Below are positions 35,217 through 43,734 of a stretch of DNA of 64,000 nt, piece by piece (position 1 is the stretch's first letter; each line of letters starts with the position of its first letter). Under the pieces are notes generated by a model. It was not told the DNA's origin, ran no database searches, and was given only the letters and a program-made list of their open reading frames with translations. Made by a program: the position numbers and the translations under genes. Source of the DNA: a virus; the IMG/VR virus record IMGVR_UViG_3300042945_003354, positions 1 to 64,000 of that record. One strand, written 5' to 3'.

Positions 35217-35624
35217 TTATTTGCTTCCTCCCCAGATTCCGTCCCCTGCTAGCCTTCTATCCCGGTCTGCGTGCACTTCGTGTAAGTGCAACTTCCTCCG
35301 TATCTCGTCGCGCTCCGCGAACTTCGATGAGTAAGGGCGCTTGCCTTTGAGCGCGACAGAGAGCTGCCGGTTGAGTTCGTCGAGCGCGACATCGCCCTCA
35401 CGTTCAGCGGTCTGCACGTAATCCAGCATCCCGTCCACCTGCGGCAGGATTGCCAAGATCAGCTTGTCCCGGGTGCGCCAGTCGTCCGGATCCATTCCGA
35501 GCGCAAGCATCGCAGTGACGGCGATCGCGCTCGAGGCAGAGACGCCTTCTTCGTTGTCGAGTCGCCACACGCTACCTGACTTGCCTCGCCGAACTGCGAA
35601 GGGATTGGTTTTTGGTTTGCTCAT
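35217..35624 (-). CDS. hypothetical protein, 135 aa
   Basis: ATG at 35624 (MSKPKTNPFAVRRGKSG) overlaps the stop of the DnaB-like gene (ATGA), which decides the start. Helical, charged protein (AIAVTAMLALGMDPDDW, LDELNRQLSVALKGK). Translational coupling with the helicase suggests a replication accessory role. Confidence 0.6.
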   Translation of the reverse strand: MSKPKTNPFAVRRGKSGSVWRLDNEEGVSASSAIAVTAMLALGMDPDDWRTRDKLILAILPQVDGMLDYVQTAEREGDVALDELNRQLSVALKGKRPYSSKFAERDEIRRKLHLHEVHADRDRRLAGDGIWGGSK

Positions 35625-38092
35625 GCTGTCTTTGCTGTGAATCGCTGGAACCGGAACTCCCGGCGCACTTGAATGTTGTTTCCCTCGCCCTTTCTGGCCT
35701 TGCACAGGCAGAACAGCTGGTCATCGAGGAACATGCTGCGAGGCATGTCCGCCTTGCCGCGCTCTGCCGCCACGATGCCGGCCTTGTCGATCGTGTTGGT
35801 GACGCCGATCACGGCGACCATGTTCTTGCCGAGCCCCTTGCTGATGCCTATGTCGTTGATCGTCAGTATGCGCTTGAGCTGTGCATCGTTGACCGCCTGG
35901 GCCAGGAGCAGCGTCGGGATTCCGGAGCGGTCCGCAAACTTCACGCCGCTGTTGGCTGACTGCTCCCAGAGCATTGCCCGCTCCGAGGTGCCGCCGTGCT
36001 TGCCGCCCGGCGCGGCGTCCGCCACCGAGCCCAGCCAGTCCAGACACACCCAGGTCGGGTCGTGTCCCATCTTGGACTTGTAGATCATGCACTCCCGCTC
36101 CAGCAGCATCTGCAGGTTCATCCCGTCATCCGGGGAGACCTTGTGGATGCGCGTGCGCTCGAGGAACTTTGCCAGCACCTCGTCCACCTTCTTGATGCGA
36201 TACATGGACGCGGGGTTGCTCATGACCGCCTGCCGTATCTGCGCGACGTTCTCGCAGTCCTGCACGACGTTGATCGGGATACCGGCCGCGTTGGACACCG
36301 TGCGCACGGCATACTCACGCGGGTGCAGCTCCGTGGTCACAATCAACGGCCAGCCGTGGTTGTGGCTGGCCTCCCACCAGGCGCACTGCCCCGCGGCGAT
36401 CGAGTTGTGCGTAATGGAGAAATCACCCAGCAGGTAGCGACGATCCGGTCCTTCCACGCTGAAACCGTAGTAGTCACCTTCCCCTAGACTTTCCACGGAG
36501 AACCCATTGGTCAGCGGATTTTTGATCTGCCGCCTGGTCGGCGGCGTCACCCTTTTTACAGGCAACACCACGTCGCCGTAAGGCTGTATGAGCGCGCGCC
36601 AGCTGGTGCAGTCGACATCAAACCCACGCGTTACGCGAGGACTGGACACCGTGACCGAGTATCCCAGCGAACGACCCAGAAACGCCACAGCGTTCACTAG
36701 GTCTTCCTGCGTGTTTGAAAACTCCCAGCCGGACTTCGCGACGCACCCGTCGGAATCAAGCAACCCAGCCAGCAGTGCTGCCCTCTCGTCGATGGAGGCG
36801 ACCAGAAAATGAGCCGGAACATGCTTATTACGGATCAGTCCCAATTTGCGCAGAGCCGCCTTGAAACCGCCAGTGATGGAAATCTTTTCGCAACGATCCG
36901 GGTCGTCCGGACGGCGCACGCATGTCCACCCGGCGGATTCGACTATTTCCCGAAGCATCCGCTCGCATCCTGGCTTGCTGATTTCTGGGTGCCACTTGCA
37001 CCCGTCGCCTAACCAAAATCCCAGCAGGTAAGGTGGGATTTCCAACGGAGACGCCTGCTGCGGAAACACCACGATCCCGGCTTGCACCCACTTGGTGACA
37101 TGCCGAAACTTTTTGCTGCTCGCCAGATAGTCGTCCAGCGGGACATCAATCAGTGTTCCACTGCGCGCAGCTACGCCGCGAGAGGACCTCACCGTCCTCT
37201 TTCCTATGTTGGTGACAGCCAGAGTCAGCGTGTGGCTGCGGTTGACAACGACAGGTTCGGCCGACCGCAGAGGGGTGATCCGGAACATCTCTTCTCTTCC
37301 GCGGACAAGCTCGGTGACTTTTCTCGGGGTCGAGTCGGGTCCCATGAGCAGGTCGCCTACGACGACATCTTCGACTGCCTTAGTAATACCGTCATACATC
37401 AGTATTCGAGTCCCCTTGCTGTAGCACTTGCCGCCGCCTGTGCCCCCGAAGAGCAGGTAGCACTCGTTGGGGCCCCATCCGCCGTTCAGGCACTCGTCCA
37501 GCCCTGTGATGCCTGTGGGGCGCCTCAGCGTGCGTTCGAGGATCTGACTGCCGGCGAACGCCTGCATGGGGTCCTCCGCGCCTTCTGCGACCGCCTGGGC
37601 CGCGGCGGAGAGGGACCGCTGCATCTCGACGATCTGCCCGGGTACATCGGGAATCACGTCCCGCCGGAGCACCAACGCGGCTTTCTTCGCGCGGATGCTG
37701 CCATACCAGGCCTCGAAGTAGGGCCGGATGCAGTAGTGCTGCTCGCAGAACGATGGGTCCTGCAGTTCCTTGATTAACTTCACAGCGATCGCGACGATCT
37801 CGTCATCGGAGCTTTCCGTCTTCGCGGCGACCTCCAGGTAGGTGCGCAGGAACTCGTAGGTCGGCGGGCACGGCACCTGGTGCCCGATGACGTGCATGAT
37901 CTTCACGGCGCTGGTCAGGGCCGCCACGATCAGCGAGTGCTCTTCCCGCTCGAAGTCATCATCCGTCACCGGGACGCTGAGCATCGCTGCGCGCATCAGC
38001 GGATCGTGCATCATCGCGTGCAGCAGGTAGAACGCGTAGGTGTCGCGGTTGTCCGCGAGCCACTGCTTCATCTCATCTGTGATCTGGGCCAT
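35621..38092 (-). CDS. dnaB: DnaB-like replicative helicase interrupted by an intein
   Basis: 482 residues after splicing. An N-terminal helical domain (1-185) is followed by a RecA-like core. TGITGLDECLNGGWGPNE and LLFGGTGGGK|S is the P-loop, WPLIVTTELHPREYAV the DnaB H1a-like segment, WVCLDWLGSVAD Walker B, and IPTLLLAQ the H3-like segment. It is the 5'-3' fork helicase that works with the TOPRIM primase. A 341-residue intein sits exactly between the P-loop Lys and Ser, so the protein is inactive until spliced. Confidence 0.87.
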   Translation of the reverse strand: MAQITDEMKQWLADNRDTYAFYLLHAMMHDPLMRAAMLSVPVTDDDFEREEHSLIVAALTSAVKIMHVIGHQVPCPPTYEFLRTYLEVAAKTESSDDEIVAIAVKLIKELQDPSFCEQHYCIRPYFEAWYGSIRAKKAALVLRRDVIPDVPGQIVEMQRSLSAAAQAVAEGAEDPMQAFAGSQILERTLRRPTGITGLDECLNGGWGPNECYLLFGGTGGGKCYSKGTRILMYDGITKAVEDVVVGDLLMGPDSTPRKVTELVRGREEMFRITPLRSAEPVVVNRSHTLTLAVTNIGKRTVRSSRGVAARSGTLIDVPLDDYLASSKKFRHVTKWVQAGIVVFPQQASPLEIPPYLLGFWLGDGCKWHPEISKPGCERMLREIVESAGWTCVRRPDDPDRCEKISITGGFKAALRKLGLIRNKHVPAHFLVASIDERAALLAGLLDSDGCVAKSGWEFSNTQEDLVNAVAFLGRSLGYSVTVSSPRVTRGFDVDCTSWRALIQPYGDVVLPVKRVTPPTRRQIKNPLTNGFSVESLGEGDYYGFSVEGPDRRYLLGDFSITHNSIAAGQCAWWEASHNHGWPLIVTTELHPREYAVRTVSNAAGIPINVVQDCENVAQIRQAVMSNPASMYRIKKVDEVLAKFLERTRIHKVSPDDGMNLQMLLERECMIYKSKMGHDPTWVCLDWLGSVADAAPGGKHGGTSERAMLWEQSANSGVKFADRSGIPTLLLAQAVNDAQLKRILTINDIGISKGLGKNMVAVIGVTNTIDKAGIVAAERGKADMPRSMFLDDQLFCLCKARKGEGNNIQVRREFRFQRFTAKTA
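36404..37426 (-). mobile_element. intein with LAGLIDADG endonuclease in the DnaB-like helicase
   Basis: Residues 223-563 (341 aa) start CYSKGTRILMYDG and show VVVNRSHTLTL at block B. Two good LAGLIDADG motifs follow (PYLLGFWLGDG and LLAGLLDSDG), and the end is YYGFSVEGPDRRYLLGDFS with the canonical His-Asn. The +1 residue is Ser. Both catalytic Asp residues of the endonuclease are present, so it may still be mobile. Confidence 0.93.
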
Positions 38093-38094
38093 GT

Positions 38095-38295
38095 TTACGC
38101 AGCCTCCTTGATGTAGTCCGAGGCCATCTTCTCACTCACTCCGCAGAGGACGGGCGTTTGATACGCTGGCGAGCCGACGGTCTCATACACCGTGTAGGTT
38201 TTGAGCAGCACGACTTTGGTGTTCGACCATTTCTTCGTGACGGGACACTGCTCCGCTTCGTAGGTTCTGTCCCGCTCGTAGGTGAGCCTCTTCAT
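38095..38295 (-). CDS. hypothetical protein, 66 aa
   Basis: ATG at 38295 (MKRLTYERDRTYEAEQCP) overlaps the stop of the gene upstream by 4 nt (ATGA), which decides the start. Small, beta-strand-like, with two Cys. It ends 2 nt before the DnaB-like start. Unrecognised. Confidence 0.55.
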   Translation of the reverse strand: MKRLTYERDRTYEAEQCPVTKKWSNTKVVLLKTYTVYETVGSPAYQTPVLCGVSEKMASDYIKEAA

Positions 38296-38909
38296 TTGGG
38301 TTGGTTCTTTCGTTTGTTGAATTGTGCAGCCACACGTTCGTAGAGCACCCCGCGGTGCGCCAGCCACTTGGTCACGCGGCGGTCGGCCGACATCATCGCC
38401 AGGAGTTCCTGTGCCATGTAGAACATCGACTCCATGTCCATCCGGTGAACCGCGATGAGGTAGCGCACCTCGACCGGGTAGGACGTGGCGGTGGTGACGT
38501 CGGTCACGCCGGCCCGCTCCAGCTCCTGCCGCATCCGGGTGAACTCGAAGTCGCGACGCTCCAGGAACAGCTTGGCGCTGCGCTTGTCCACCACGACCTC
38601 GTAGGGCACCTGCAGGTAGTTGCTGAGCGCCTTGGTGAGATACTTCGACGAGAACAGCATGTTCGGCATGGGGCCGTCCGGATGCTTGTTGAACTTCGCC
38701 CAGTCGAATATCGCCTCCATCAGGATGTCCGGCTGCACGTCCCAGTCGTGCACGACGCTCGCCATCTTCTCGATACGAGGCAGCATCAGCGAGCGTAGGC
38801 GCCGTTCGTCCAGCTTGCCGTGATGCCCGGCGTCCTCGAGCAGCTTGGCCTTCTGGTAGATGTAGTTGTCGAGGAGCCGCGTGACGAGGGTTGGGTCAAT
38901 GTCCGGCAT
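38292..38909 (-). CDS. hypothetical protein, 205 aa, upstream of DnaB
   Basis: Starts at the ATG at 38909 (MPDIDPTLVTRLLDNYIYQK). Mostly helical, with IFDWAKFNKHPDGPMPNML and a basic end (AAQFNKRKNQPK). It sits in the same coupled set as the fork helicase. A helicase-loader or primosome role would fit size and position but no motif proves it. Confidence 0.55.
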   Translation of the reverse strand: MPDIDPTLVTRLLDNYIYQKAKLLEDAGHHGKLDERRLRSLMLPRIEKMASVVHDWDVQPDILMEAIFDWAKFNKHPDGPMPNMLFSSKYLTKALSNYLQVPYEVVVDKRSAKLFLERRDFEFTRMRQELERAGVTDVTTATSYPVEVRYLIAVHRMDMESMFYMAQELLAMMSADRRVTKWLAHRGVLYERVAAQFNKRKNQPK

Positions 38910-39105
38910 TCTTGGTCTTCTGTTTGGACCTGGTGACTTGTCCAATGTTTGCGCGGTCGAACTTTATGCGACGTTTGGCGCCGTTCGGAAACACTCCGTG
39001 GACTTCGAAGCGCTCGATGCGCCACTCTGGATCGTCGAAAGTTTCACGAATTCTGTCCAATGTCCGTTCGATGGTCCTGCAGTCTTTTTGTGGGTCTTCT
39101 TTCAT
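38896..39105 (-). CDS. small charged protein, 69 aa
   Basis: MKEDPQKDCRTIERTLDRIR, mixed-charge protein with a strand-like middle (WRIERFEVHGVFPNGAKRR). The ATG overlaps the stop of the Cys-rich frame upstream (ATGA) and the gene itself overlaps the next by 14 nt. Unrecognised. Confidence 0.5.
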   Translation of the reverse strand: MKEDPQKDCRTIERTLDRIRETFDDPEWRIERFEVHGVFPNGAKRRIKFDRANIGQVTRSKQKTKNAGH

Positions 39106-39323
39106 GGTGGTGTCGTGGATGTTGATTTACCGCGTCGACGCTCAGCTTCGGGTGCGTGCTCAAGGCACGGCCAGACATTTCCGCAGTCACCGCAGCGTCC
39201 AGTCTGTGGGCACCGGATCTTCGGATGATGCGCCCCGCTGCGATGAAAGCCGCACTCGCAACAGGCAACCTCTTCACGGTGTCACTGTCGACCCACGAGC
39301 CGGTCGTAAGTCCTGTTGCTCAT
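39102..39323 (-). pseudogene. Cys-rich zinc-finger gene with an in-frame TGA
   Basis: The frame starts with an ATG at 39323 that overlaps the RecU-like stop (ATGA), and its last codon is a TGA overlapping the next gene's ATG. In between it reads MSNRTYDRLVGRQ, then TGA, then HREEVACCECGFHRSGA, with a further CPQTGRCGDCGNVWPC zinc-finger-like segment. No other start codon lies in frame after the TGA. Either the gene is broken, the base is misread, or the stop is read through. Confidence 0.55.
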
Positions 39324-40129
39324 GCTGCGCCGACCAGACCCAGCAGGTCCGGTCGGAGTTTGTTGGCCCTCGGCGGAATGTGCCACTTGACTGGAATTCC
39401 CAGCTCCTGCGCCAGCTGCCTGGTCAACCCGGGGAATTCGGTGTCCTTCTCCTTGCATTCAGCGAACTGCGCCCATCCCGCGGCCCATCCGTCAGCGCCA
39501 TCAAGTATCGGCATGGCCACCGTGAACGCAGGCTCGTAGAACGTGCGACCCAGGCGCGCGTTGAAGTGAATCAGCACGTAGCAGTCCACGTTGAACCGGC
39601 TGCGCTTGAGCATGTGTCGCAACTGCTTCTGCTTGATCTTGTCGTTCTGGATGCGGAAGGACGGCTGGCTGCAGACCTTGGCCTCGATGATGAACTGCCG
39701 TCCGCTGGAGCGCACGCCTTCGAAGTCCGGCAGGCTCGGCACCGGCAGCCAGGCGTCGTCCACCATGCTGACCATCGTGCCGTAGCGACCCATCGTCAGG
39801 CTGCCGTCCTTCTCGAGCCGCTTGGCCTCGTTCATCAGCAGCTCCTCCAGCTCCTTGCCGTTCCCGCCCAGGTGGCGCGGCGGCGAGTATGGGTCACGCG
39901 AGGCGACGGTGTCGTGGATGAACTGCAGCACATCGCCGACGTCGGCCTCGGCTTCGAGCAGCAACCCGGATGGTAAACTGCTCTGGATGACGTCGTCCCC
40001 GTAGGCAACGAACGTCAGGTGGCCGCAGCGGAGTGTGTCCAGTTCGTAGTGGAACCGCGCGTCGGACCTCCACAGCAGCTCCGCCGCCTTTTCGAACAGG
40101 CTTTTCTTGGGAGCCGCAGGCTTAGCCAC
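39320..40129 (-). CDS. RecU-like Holliday junction resolvase
   Basis: 269 aa from a GTG at 40129 (VAKPAAPKKSLFEKAAELLW), which has AGGAGGAGG just upstream; the ATG-initiated longer frame would overlap the 71-aa gene. The nuclease core PSLPDFEGVRSSGRQFIIEA plus KVCSQPSFRI and KIKQKQLRHML has the PD-(D/E)xK pattern and following Gln/His helix of RecU. It would resolve the four-way junctions made by the RecA-like recombinase. Confidence 0.7.
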   Translation of the reverse strand: MAKPAAPKKSLFEKAAELLWRSDARFHYELDTLRCGHLTFVAYGDDVIQSSLPSGLLLEAEADVGDVLQFIHDTVASRDPYSPPRHLGGNGKELEELLMNEAKRLEKDGSLTMGRYGTMVSMVDDAWLPVPSLPDFEGVRSSGRQFIIEAKVCSQPSFRIQNDKIKQKQLRHMLKRSRFNVDCYVLIHFNARLGRTFYEPAFTVAMPILDGADGWAAGWAQFAECKEKDTEFPGLTRQLAQELGIPVKWHIPPRANKLRPDLLGLVGAA

Positions 40130-40337
40130 GGGGCGCCTCCTCCTGCGTGAACGCTGCAATGCGCTCACCGAGCACGACCGAATACTGGTCCATGATCTTC
40201 GACTGCCGTATGAGGCGTTCCTGTTCTTCCGCTGGCAGCGTCGGAAAGACGTCTCCACGTCCGAACGCATTCAGCTTTTCGAGCTTTTCATCCAGATCTT
40301 GTTTTTCTGTCACGACTCTCTGTTGATGTGGTTTCAT
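40122..40337 (-). CDS. small helical protein, 71 aa
   Basis: MKPHQQRVVTEKQDLDEKLE, predominantly charged helix, probably coiled coil. Its tail overlaps the RecU-like start by 8 nt and carries that gene's Shine-Dalgarno. The leader (TAATCACACAACAC) is A/C-rich without a Shine-Dalgarno. Unrecognised. Confidence 0.5.
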   Translation of the reverse strand: MKPHQQRVVTEKQDLDEKLEKLNAFGRGDVFPTLPAEEQERLIRQSKIMDQYSVVLGERIAAFTQEEAPRG

Positions 40338-40348
40338 GTGTTGTGTGA

Positions 40349-41851
40349 TTAAATGGTTGTAACCGCTGTTTGCTCGTAAGCCCCCAGCACGATTTCTCGC
40401 GCGCGTTCAGACGTCGCCACGAACTCGATGTCGTAGCCGATCTCCTCGTATGCTTTGTGCCGCGCCCAGCACTCCCCGATGATGCCGGAGTACGGAGGGT
40501 TGCTGCGCGTCTCCTGCTCCGCGTCGCGGCACTCGAACATGAAGTCGACCATCACGCCGTAATTCTTGCCGGGGCGGCACTGCAGCAGCCGGCCCGGCTT
40601 CTGAATCGCCGTCGTGTTCGCCCCGCCGCCGGCCAGATTCACCACCACCTTCAGGTCCGGAAAAGTCAGCCCCTGCACGTAGATGTTGCTCGCGAGCACG
40701 CGGATGATCGAGCCGTCGGCAATCCTGCGTGTGACGCTGTCGCGCTCTTTGTCCGTCATGCGTTTGGCCATGGCGATGGTGCCCCACGGCGGCATGGCGT
40801 GCTCAAGGTAGAACTCGGCTTGCTTCTCGTCGCGGATGAACGCCATGGTCTGCCAGTCCTGCGGAATCACCTCGTCCACGATCTTCTTCACCAGCGCCGC
40901 GGTGCGGGAGGATTCAGTCAGCAGCCGCTGATACACCACCGCGCGGTCCACCATGCGCCCCGGCACCGTGTCCTTGCTGAACGGGATCTTCACGAAGATG
41001 ACCTTCAGCGGCGCAATGGCGCCCCAGGCGACGGCCTCGCGGTAGGTGACGTTCGATATCACCGGCCCGATGATCCCCTCGATCAGACGGTCCTTCTTGT
41101 CGAACCGGCCTTTCAGCGTGGCGCCGAACCCATACTTCCGGGCACGGACGAACGCGGTCACCTTGGGCATGCGCTCATCCGACACCACTGCGTGCGGCTC
41201 GTCGATGATCAGCAGCTCGGTCGCGTCCGGATCCATCTTGTCCAGCGAGTCGACGGAGCAGATCGTGATGTCGTCCGACTGCTTGGAGTTGCGGCTGCCG
41301 GTGTAGACTCCTTTGATCTCGCGCCCAGGAATGGCATCCTTGAAGTGCGCGAAGAGCTGCTTGCACAAGTCCACGCCGGGGGCGGTGATCACCGTCATCG
41401 CCTTCGGGAACGCTTTGCAGATGGCGGACATTCCAAAACTCTTCCCAAATCTGGTTGGAGCGCCGATCAAGCCGGAGTCGCCGCACATCAGAGCGTCCAT
41501 GATCCAGCGCTTCTGGAACCCGCGCAGCCCTGGCAGGGCTGTCAGGAAGTTCGGATGGTCCAGCACCTTTGGGCGCACATCCTGCACGACCACCGTGTGT
41601 CCCAGCTCGACGAGATGCTGCCGTAAAACTTTCCAGAAGCCCTGATGGCTGAGCAGCGCCGCCCGCCCATCCACGGAGGTCATGTTGAACATCGGCTCCG
41701 TGATTGTCTCGAACCTCGTGCGACCGCGATCGAAAATCATCTCGCGGTATTGCAGGGTCAGGAATTCCCGCACGAGCGGATGGTCTGGCAGCACAGTCAG
41801 GCCGCCTTCGTCCCTGGCTATGACGAAATGGGTAGATTCATTCTTCTTCAC
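40349..41851 (-). CDS. UvsW-like SF2 helicase
   Basis: 500 aa. Residues about 115-160 hold a Q-motif-like GLRGFQKRWIMDAL and motif I IGAPTRFGKSFGM. Motif Ia is VITAPGVDLCKQL, motif II LLIIDEPHAV, motif III GFGATLKG, motif V YVQGLTFPDLKVVV and motif VI QKPGRLLQCRPGK. The overall plan matches T4 UvsW, an RNA-DNA and junction helicase that reverses stalled forks and clears origin R-loops. It follows the 199-aa gene with 14 nt overlap. Confidence 0.82.
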   Translation of the reverse strand: MKKNESTHFVIARDEGGLTVLPDHPLVREFLTLQYREMIFDRGRTRFETITEPMFNMTSVDGRAALLSHQGFWKVLRQHLVELGHTVVVQDVRPKVLDHPNFLTALPGLRGFQKRWIMDALMCGDSGLIGAPTRFGKSFGMSAICKAFPKAMTVITAPGVDLCKQLFAHFKDAIPGREIKGVYTGSRNSKQSDDITICSVDSLDKMDPDATELLIIDEPHAVVSDERMPKVTAFVRARKYGFGATLKGRFDKKDRLIEGIIGPVISNVTYREAVAWGAIAPLKVIFVKIPFSKDTVPGRMVDRAVVYQRLLTESSRTAALVKKIVDEVIPQDWQTMAFIRDEKQAEFYLEHAMPPWGTIAMAKRMTDKERDSVTRRIADGSIIRVLASNIYVQGLTFPDLKVVVNLAGGGANTTAIQKPGRLLQCRPGKNYGVMVDFMFECRDAEQETRSNPPYSGIIGECWARHKAYEEIGYDIEFVATSERAREIVLGAYEQTAVTTI

Positions 41852-42437
41852 TTAGGTTTGCAAATTGTTCATCGGCCTGCGCCGGCGACTCCAGCGGCAG
41901 ATCGCCGCTGGGTTCTTTTTCGTCCACAGAGCGCAGCTCGAACCGTCCGTAATCACGCGCGTGTCCCCACTCGGATATCCCAAGATGCGCGCCGATATGC
42001 AGCAGCATCTCGTCGAACTCTTGCTCATCTGGCGCCCGGGTGAATCGTCCTCCGCCGTCGGTGTTCGGAGGGATGTGCTTGGACAGGGTGAACTGCACGT
42101 CGAGCGTCTGCCCGGTGGACAGCGACTCGAACTTTTCCGTCAGCATCTGTCCCGCGCGCTTGAACTTTCGGTTGTAGGCCGACGTGCGCTTCACCGAATA
42201 CCAGCGGCAGGGGATGATGGCACTCACAGCCACGTCACTCAGGTGCAGCGCGTCGCGGGCCTCCAGGAACGCCCACTCCCATCGCGGCATGTCCATGTAG
42301 ATGTAGCAGCGATCTGGATCGCACCCCTGCGGAGGCTTCAGCACGCGGTTGAACACCCGCTTCGGGTCTTTGCGGTCGTTGTTGTGTTTCGCCGCGAGCA
42401 GCGGAGTGAGGAGACGAAGACGTCGGTTAATCAGCAT
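41838..42437 (-). CDS. hypothetical protein, 199 aa
   Basis: Starts at the ATG at 42437 (MLINRRLRLLTPLLAAKHN). Folded core with MDMPRWEWAFLEARDALHLS and VSAIIPCRWYSVKRTSAYNR, acidic tail. First gene of its transcript, downstream of the paired TGTAGGCGT elements. Unrecognised; it is coupled to the UvsW-like helicase. Confidence 0.55.
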   Translation of the reverse strand: MLINRRLRLLTPLLAAKHNNDRKDPKRVFNRVLKPPQGCDPDRCYIYMDMPRWEWAFLEARDALHLSDVAVSAIIPCRWYSVKRTSAYNRKFKRAGQMLTEKFESLSTGQTLDVQFTLSKHIPPNTDGGGRFTRAPDEQEFDEMLLHIGAHLGISEWGHARDYGRFELRSVDEKEPSGDLPLESPAQADEQFANLSEEE

Positions 42438-42479
42438 GGTGGCAATCGTTGAGCAACTGGCGCAATCTGGCAAGGCCCA

Positions 42480-42541
42480 TGTAGGCGTTCTGTGGGCGTA
42501 ACATTTTAACCGCCTGGACTTTGTAGGCGTCCTGTAGGCGT
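42480..42541. promoter_or_regulatory. paired 11-bp TGTAGGCGT elements upstream of the UvsW operon
   Basis: Four copies of TGTRGGCGT at 42480, 42491, 42522 and 42533. They form two pairs with an 11-bp period, and the pairs are 42 bp apart, all on the same face of the helix. They lie between the terminator at 42560 and the ATG at 42437. This is the pattern of an activator or repressor binding site. Confidence 0.5.
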
Positions 42542-42587
42542 GCTAGGTAAACAACGAGAAGCGGCGGCCCCTTTCGGAGCCGCCGCT
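42542..42587 (-). terminator. terminator of the 102-aa gene
   Basis: Minus-strand stem AGCGGCGGC/GCCGCCGCT (9 bp, 42579-42587 with 42560-42568), followed by TCTCGTTGTTTACCT, just after the stop at 42590. Confidence 0.7.
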
Positions 42588-42589
42588 GG

Positions 42590-42898
42590 CTAGTTCGGAA
42601 TTCGTTCTGCGTCCCGCATCCGCTGCTGAGCGCAACGCTTGTCCCACGCGACGCGGTCGTAATAGACATCGATCATGTCGACGGACAAACGCGGGTCCAC
42701 TATGAATGGCAGACCACACAGAGCATTGAAGAACATGTCGGCGCGCGACAGCAGGTCGTGCTCCAACCTCAGAATGTCTTCCGCCTGCGGGCTGATCGCT
42801 ATCCCGACCGGCGATACCGCGGGACGCTCAGCCGCAAGCATCGCGGCGAGCGCGCCACCAAAGTCAGGCCCGGGGCTCGTGGTGAATGTCCCTGTCAT
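42590..42898 (-). CDS. hypothetical protein, 102 aa
   Basis: ATG at 42898 (MTGTFTTSPGPDFGGALAAM) overlaps the stop of the 150-aa gene (ATGA), which fixes the start. Helical middle (EDILRLEHDLLSRADMFF) and charged end. Last gene before the terminator. Unrecognised. Confidence 0.55.
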   Translation of the reverse strand: MTGTFTTSPGPDFGGALAAMLAAERPAVSPVGIAISPQAEDILRLEHDLLSRADMFFNALCGLPFIVDPRLSVDMIDVYYDRVAWDKRCAQQRMRDAERIPN

Positions 42899-43347
42899 GG
42901 CAGCGCCTTCGTGGTGGAAGATGTCGGAAGCGCGAGCCCGGCAAATCCGCGTTCCTTCAGCGTCTCGTAGAGCGTCGCTCCCGACGCATCCTGCGCATAC
43001 GGCAAGAAGACCTGCTCGAGTTCCGCCAGCCCGGCGCTCACCAGCGCCAACTGCGCGGCGAGCCAGTCTTTCACGATGCGCCACGCAACGCGCGCGGCCT
43101 GCTCGTGTGTCTTCAGTTTGGGAGTGACGTTCTGCCGCACAAGCACCTGATATATCCTCGGCACGTTTGATGGCAAACGAAAACTCATCAGTCCCGCCGC
43201 CGTCTGAATCCGGAAGCTCAGAGCGACCAGCACGCCGTCGGTATACTCGGTCATCACAGCCTGCGCCTTGGCCTTCGCGAGCATAGCCTGGATCTCCGTC
43301 ACCGTTTTCTCCGCAGCAATCTGTGTATTATAATTCAGGATGGGCAT
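42895..43347 (-). CDS. conserved phage/mobile-element protein of unknown function, 150 aa
   Basis: MPILNYNTQIAAEKTVTEIQ, then MLAKAKAQAVMTEYTDGV and ARVAWRIVKDWLAAQLALV, followed by EQVFLPYA. I recall this arrangement from a conserved family found in many bacterial mobile elements and phages, with no assigned function. Coupled to the 102-aa gene downstream. Confidence 0.65.
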   Translation of the reverse strand: MPILNYNTQIAAEKTVTEIQAMLAKAKAQAVMTEYTDGVLVALSFRIQTAAGLMSFRLPSNVPRIYQVLVRQNVTPKLKTHEQAARVAWRIVKDWLAAQLALVSAGLAELEQVFLPYAQDASGATLYETLKERGFAGLALPTSSTTKALP

Positions 43348-43386
43348 ACGTCTCCTTCGCCGTTCGCCGCGTCGAATTTTTCCTGC

Positions 43387-43707
43387 TCATCGTCGTCCAA
43401 CACCCCCTCCGGCGTCGGCTGCGTCGTCGAGGTCGTAGTTCTGCGCCTTCCTGCCTTCGAGCAGTATCAGCGCGAAATCCCGGTTATTGAGTCCGGTGAA
43501 TTTCCACTCCGCGAGTTCTTCCTTTGTGACCGGGATTGGCTCGCCGTCTTCTATCCACGTCACTTTTTCGAGCGGCACACTTTCCACGGTTGCGAGGTAT
43601 GCCATCACTCTCCGAAGGTCTTTCATTTCCACGCGAAGCCCCGGCGCAGAACCCGGCGCTGCGCTAGAACGCGCCTCCTGTGTGCTATTTTCGGTTTCGG
43701 TTTTCAT
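43387..43707 (-). CDS. hypothetical protein, 106 aa
   Basis: MKTETENSTQEARSSAAPGS, disordered first 25 residues then MKDLRRVMAYLATVESVPLE and VTKEELAEWKFTGLNNRDFA, mostly helical. Unrecognised. Confidence 0.5.
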   Translation of the reverse strand: MKTETENSTQEARSSAAPGSAPGLRVEMKDLRRVMAYLATVESVPLEKVTWIEDGEPIPVTKEELAEWKFTGLNNRDFALILLEGRKAQNYDLDDAADAGGGVGRR

Positions 43708-43734
43708 AGAGTTTTCAGTGTTTTCGATGCGCTA

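Noticed and set aside
39044-39277. A 77-codon frame starting at a GTG at 39277
   Set aside because: It overlaps the Cys-rich frame and the 69-aa gene; the frame with ATGA junctions and zinc-finger cysteines is more convincing.
42427-42669. An 80-codon minus-strand frame across 42.4-42.7 kb
   Set aside because: It runs through a terminator hairpin and the paired operator repeats, so it is an accidental open stretch.
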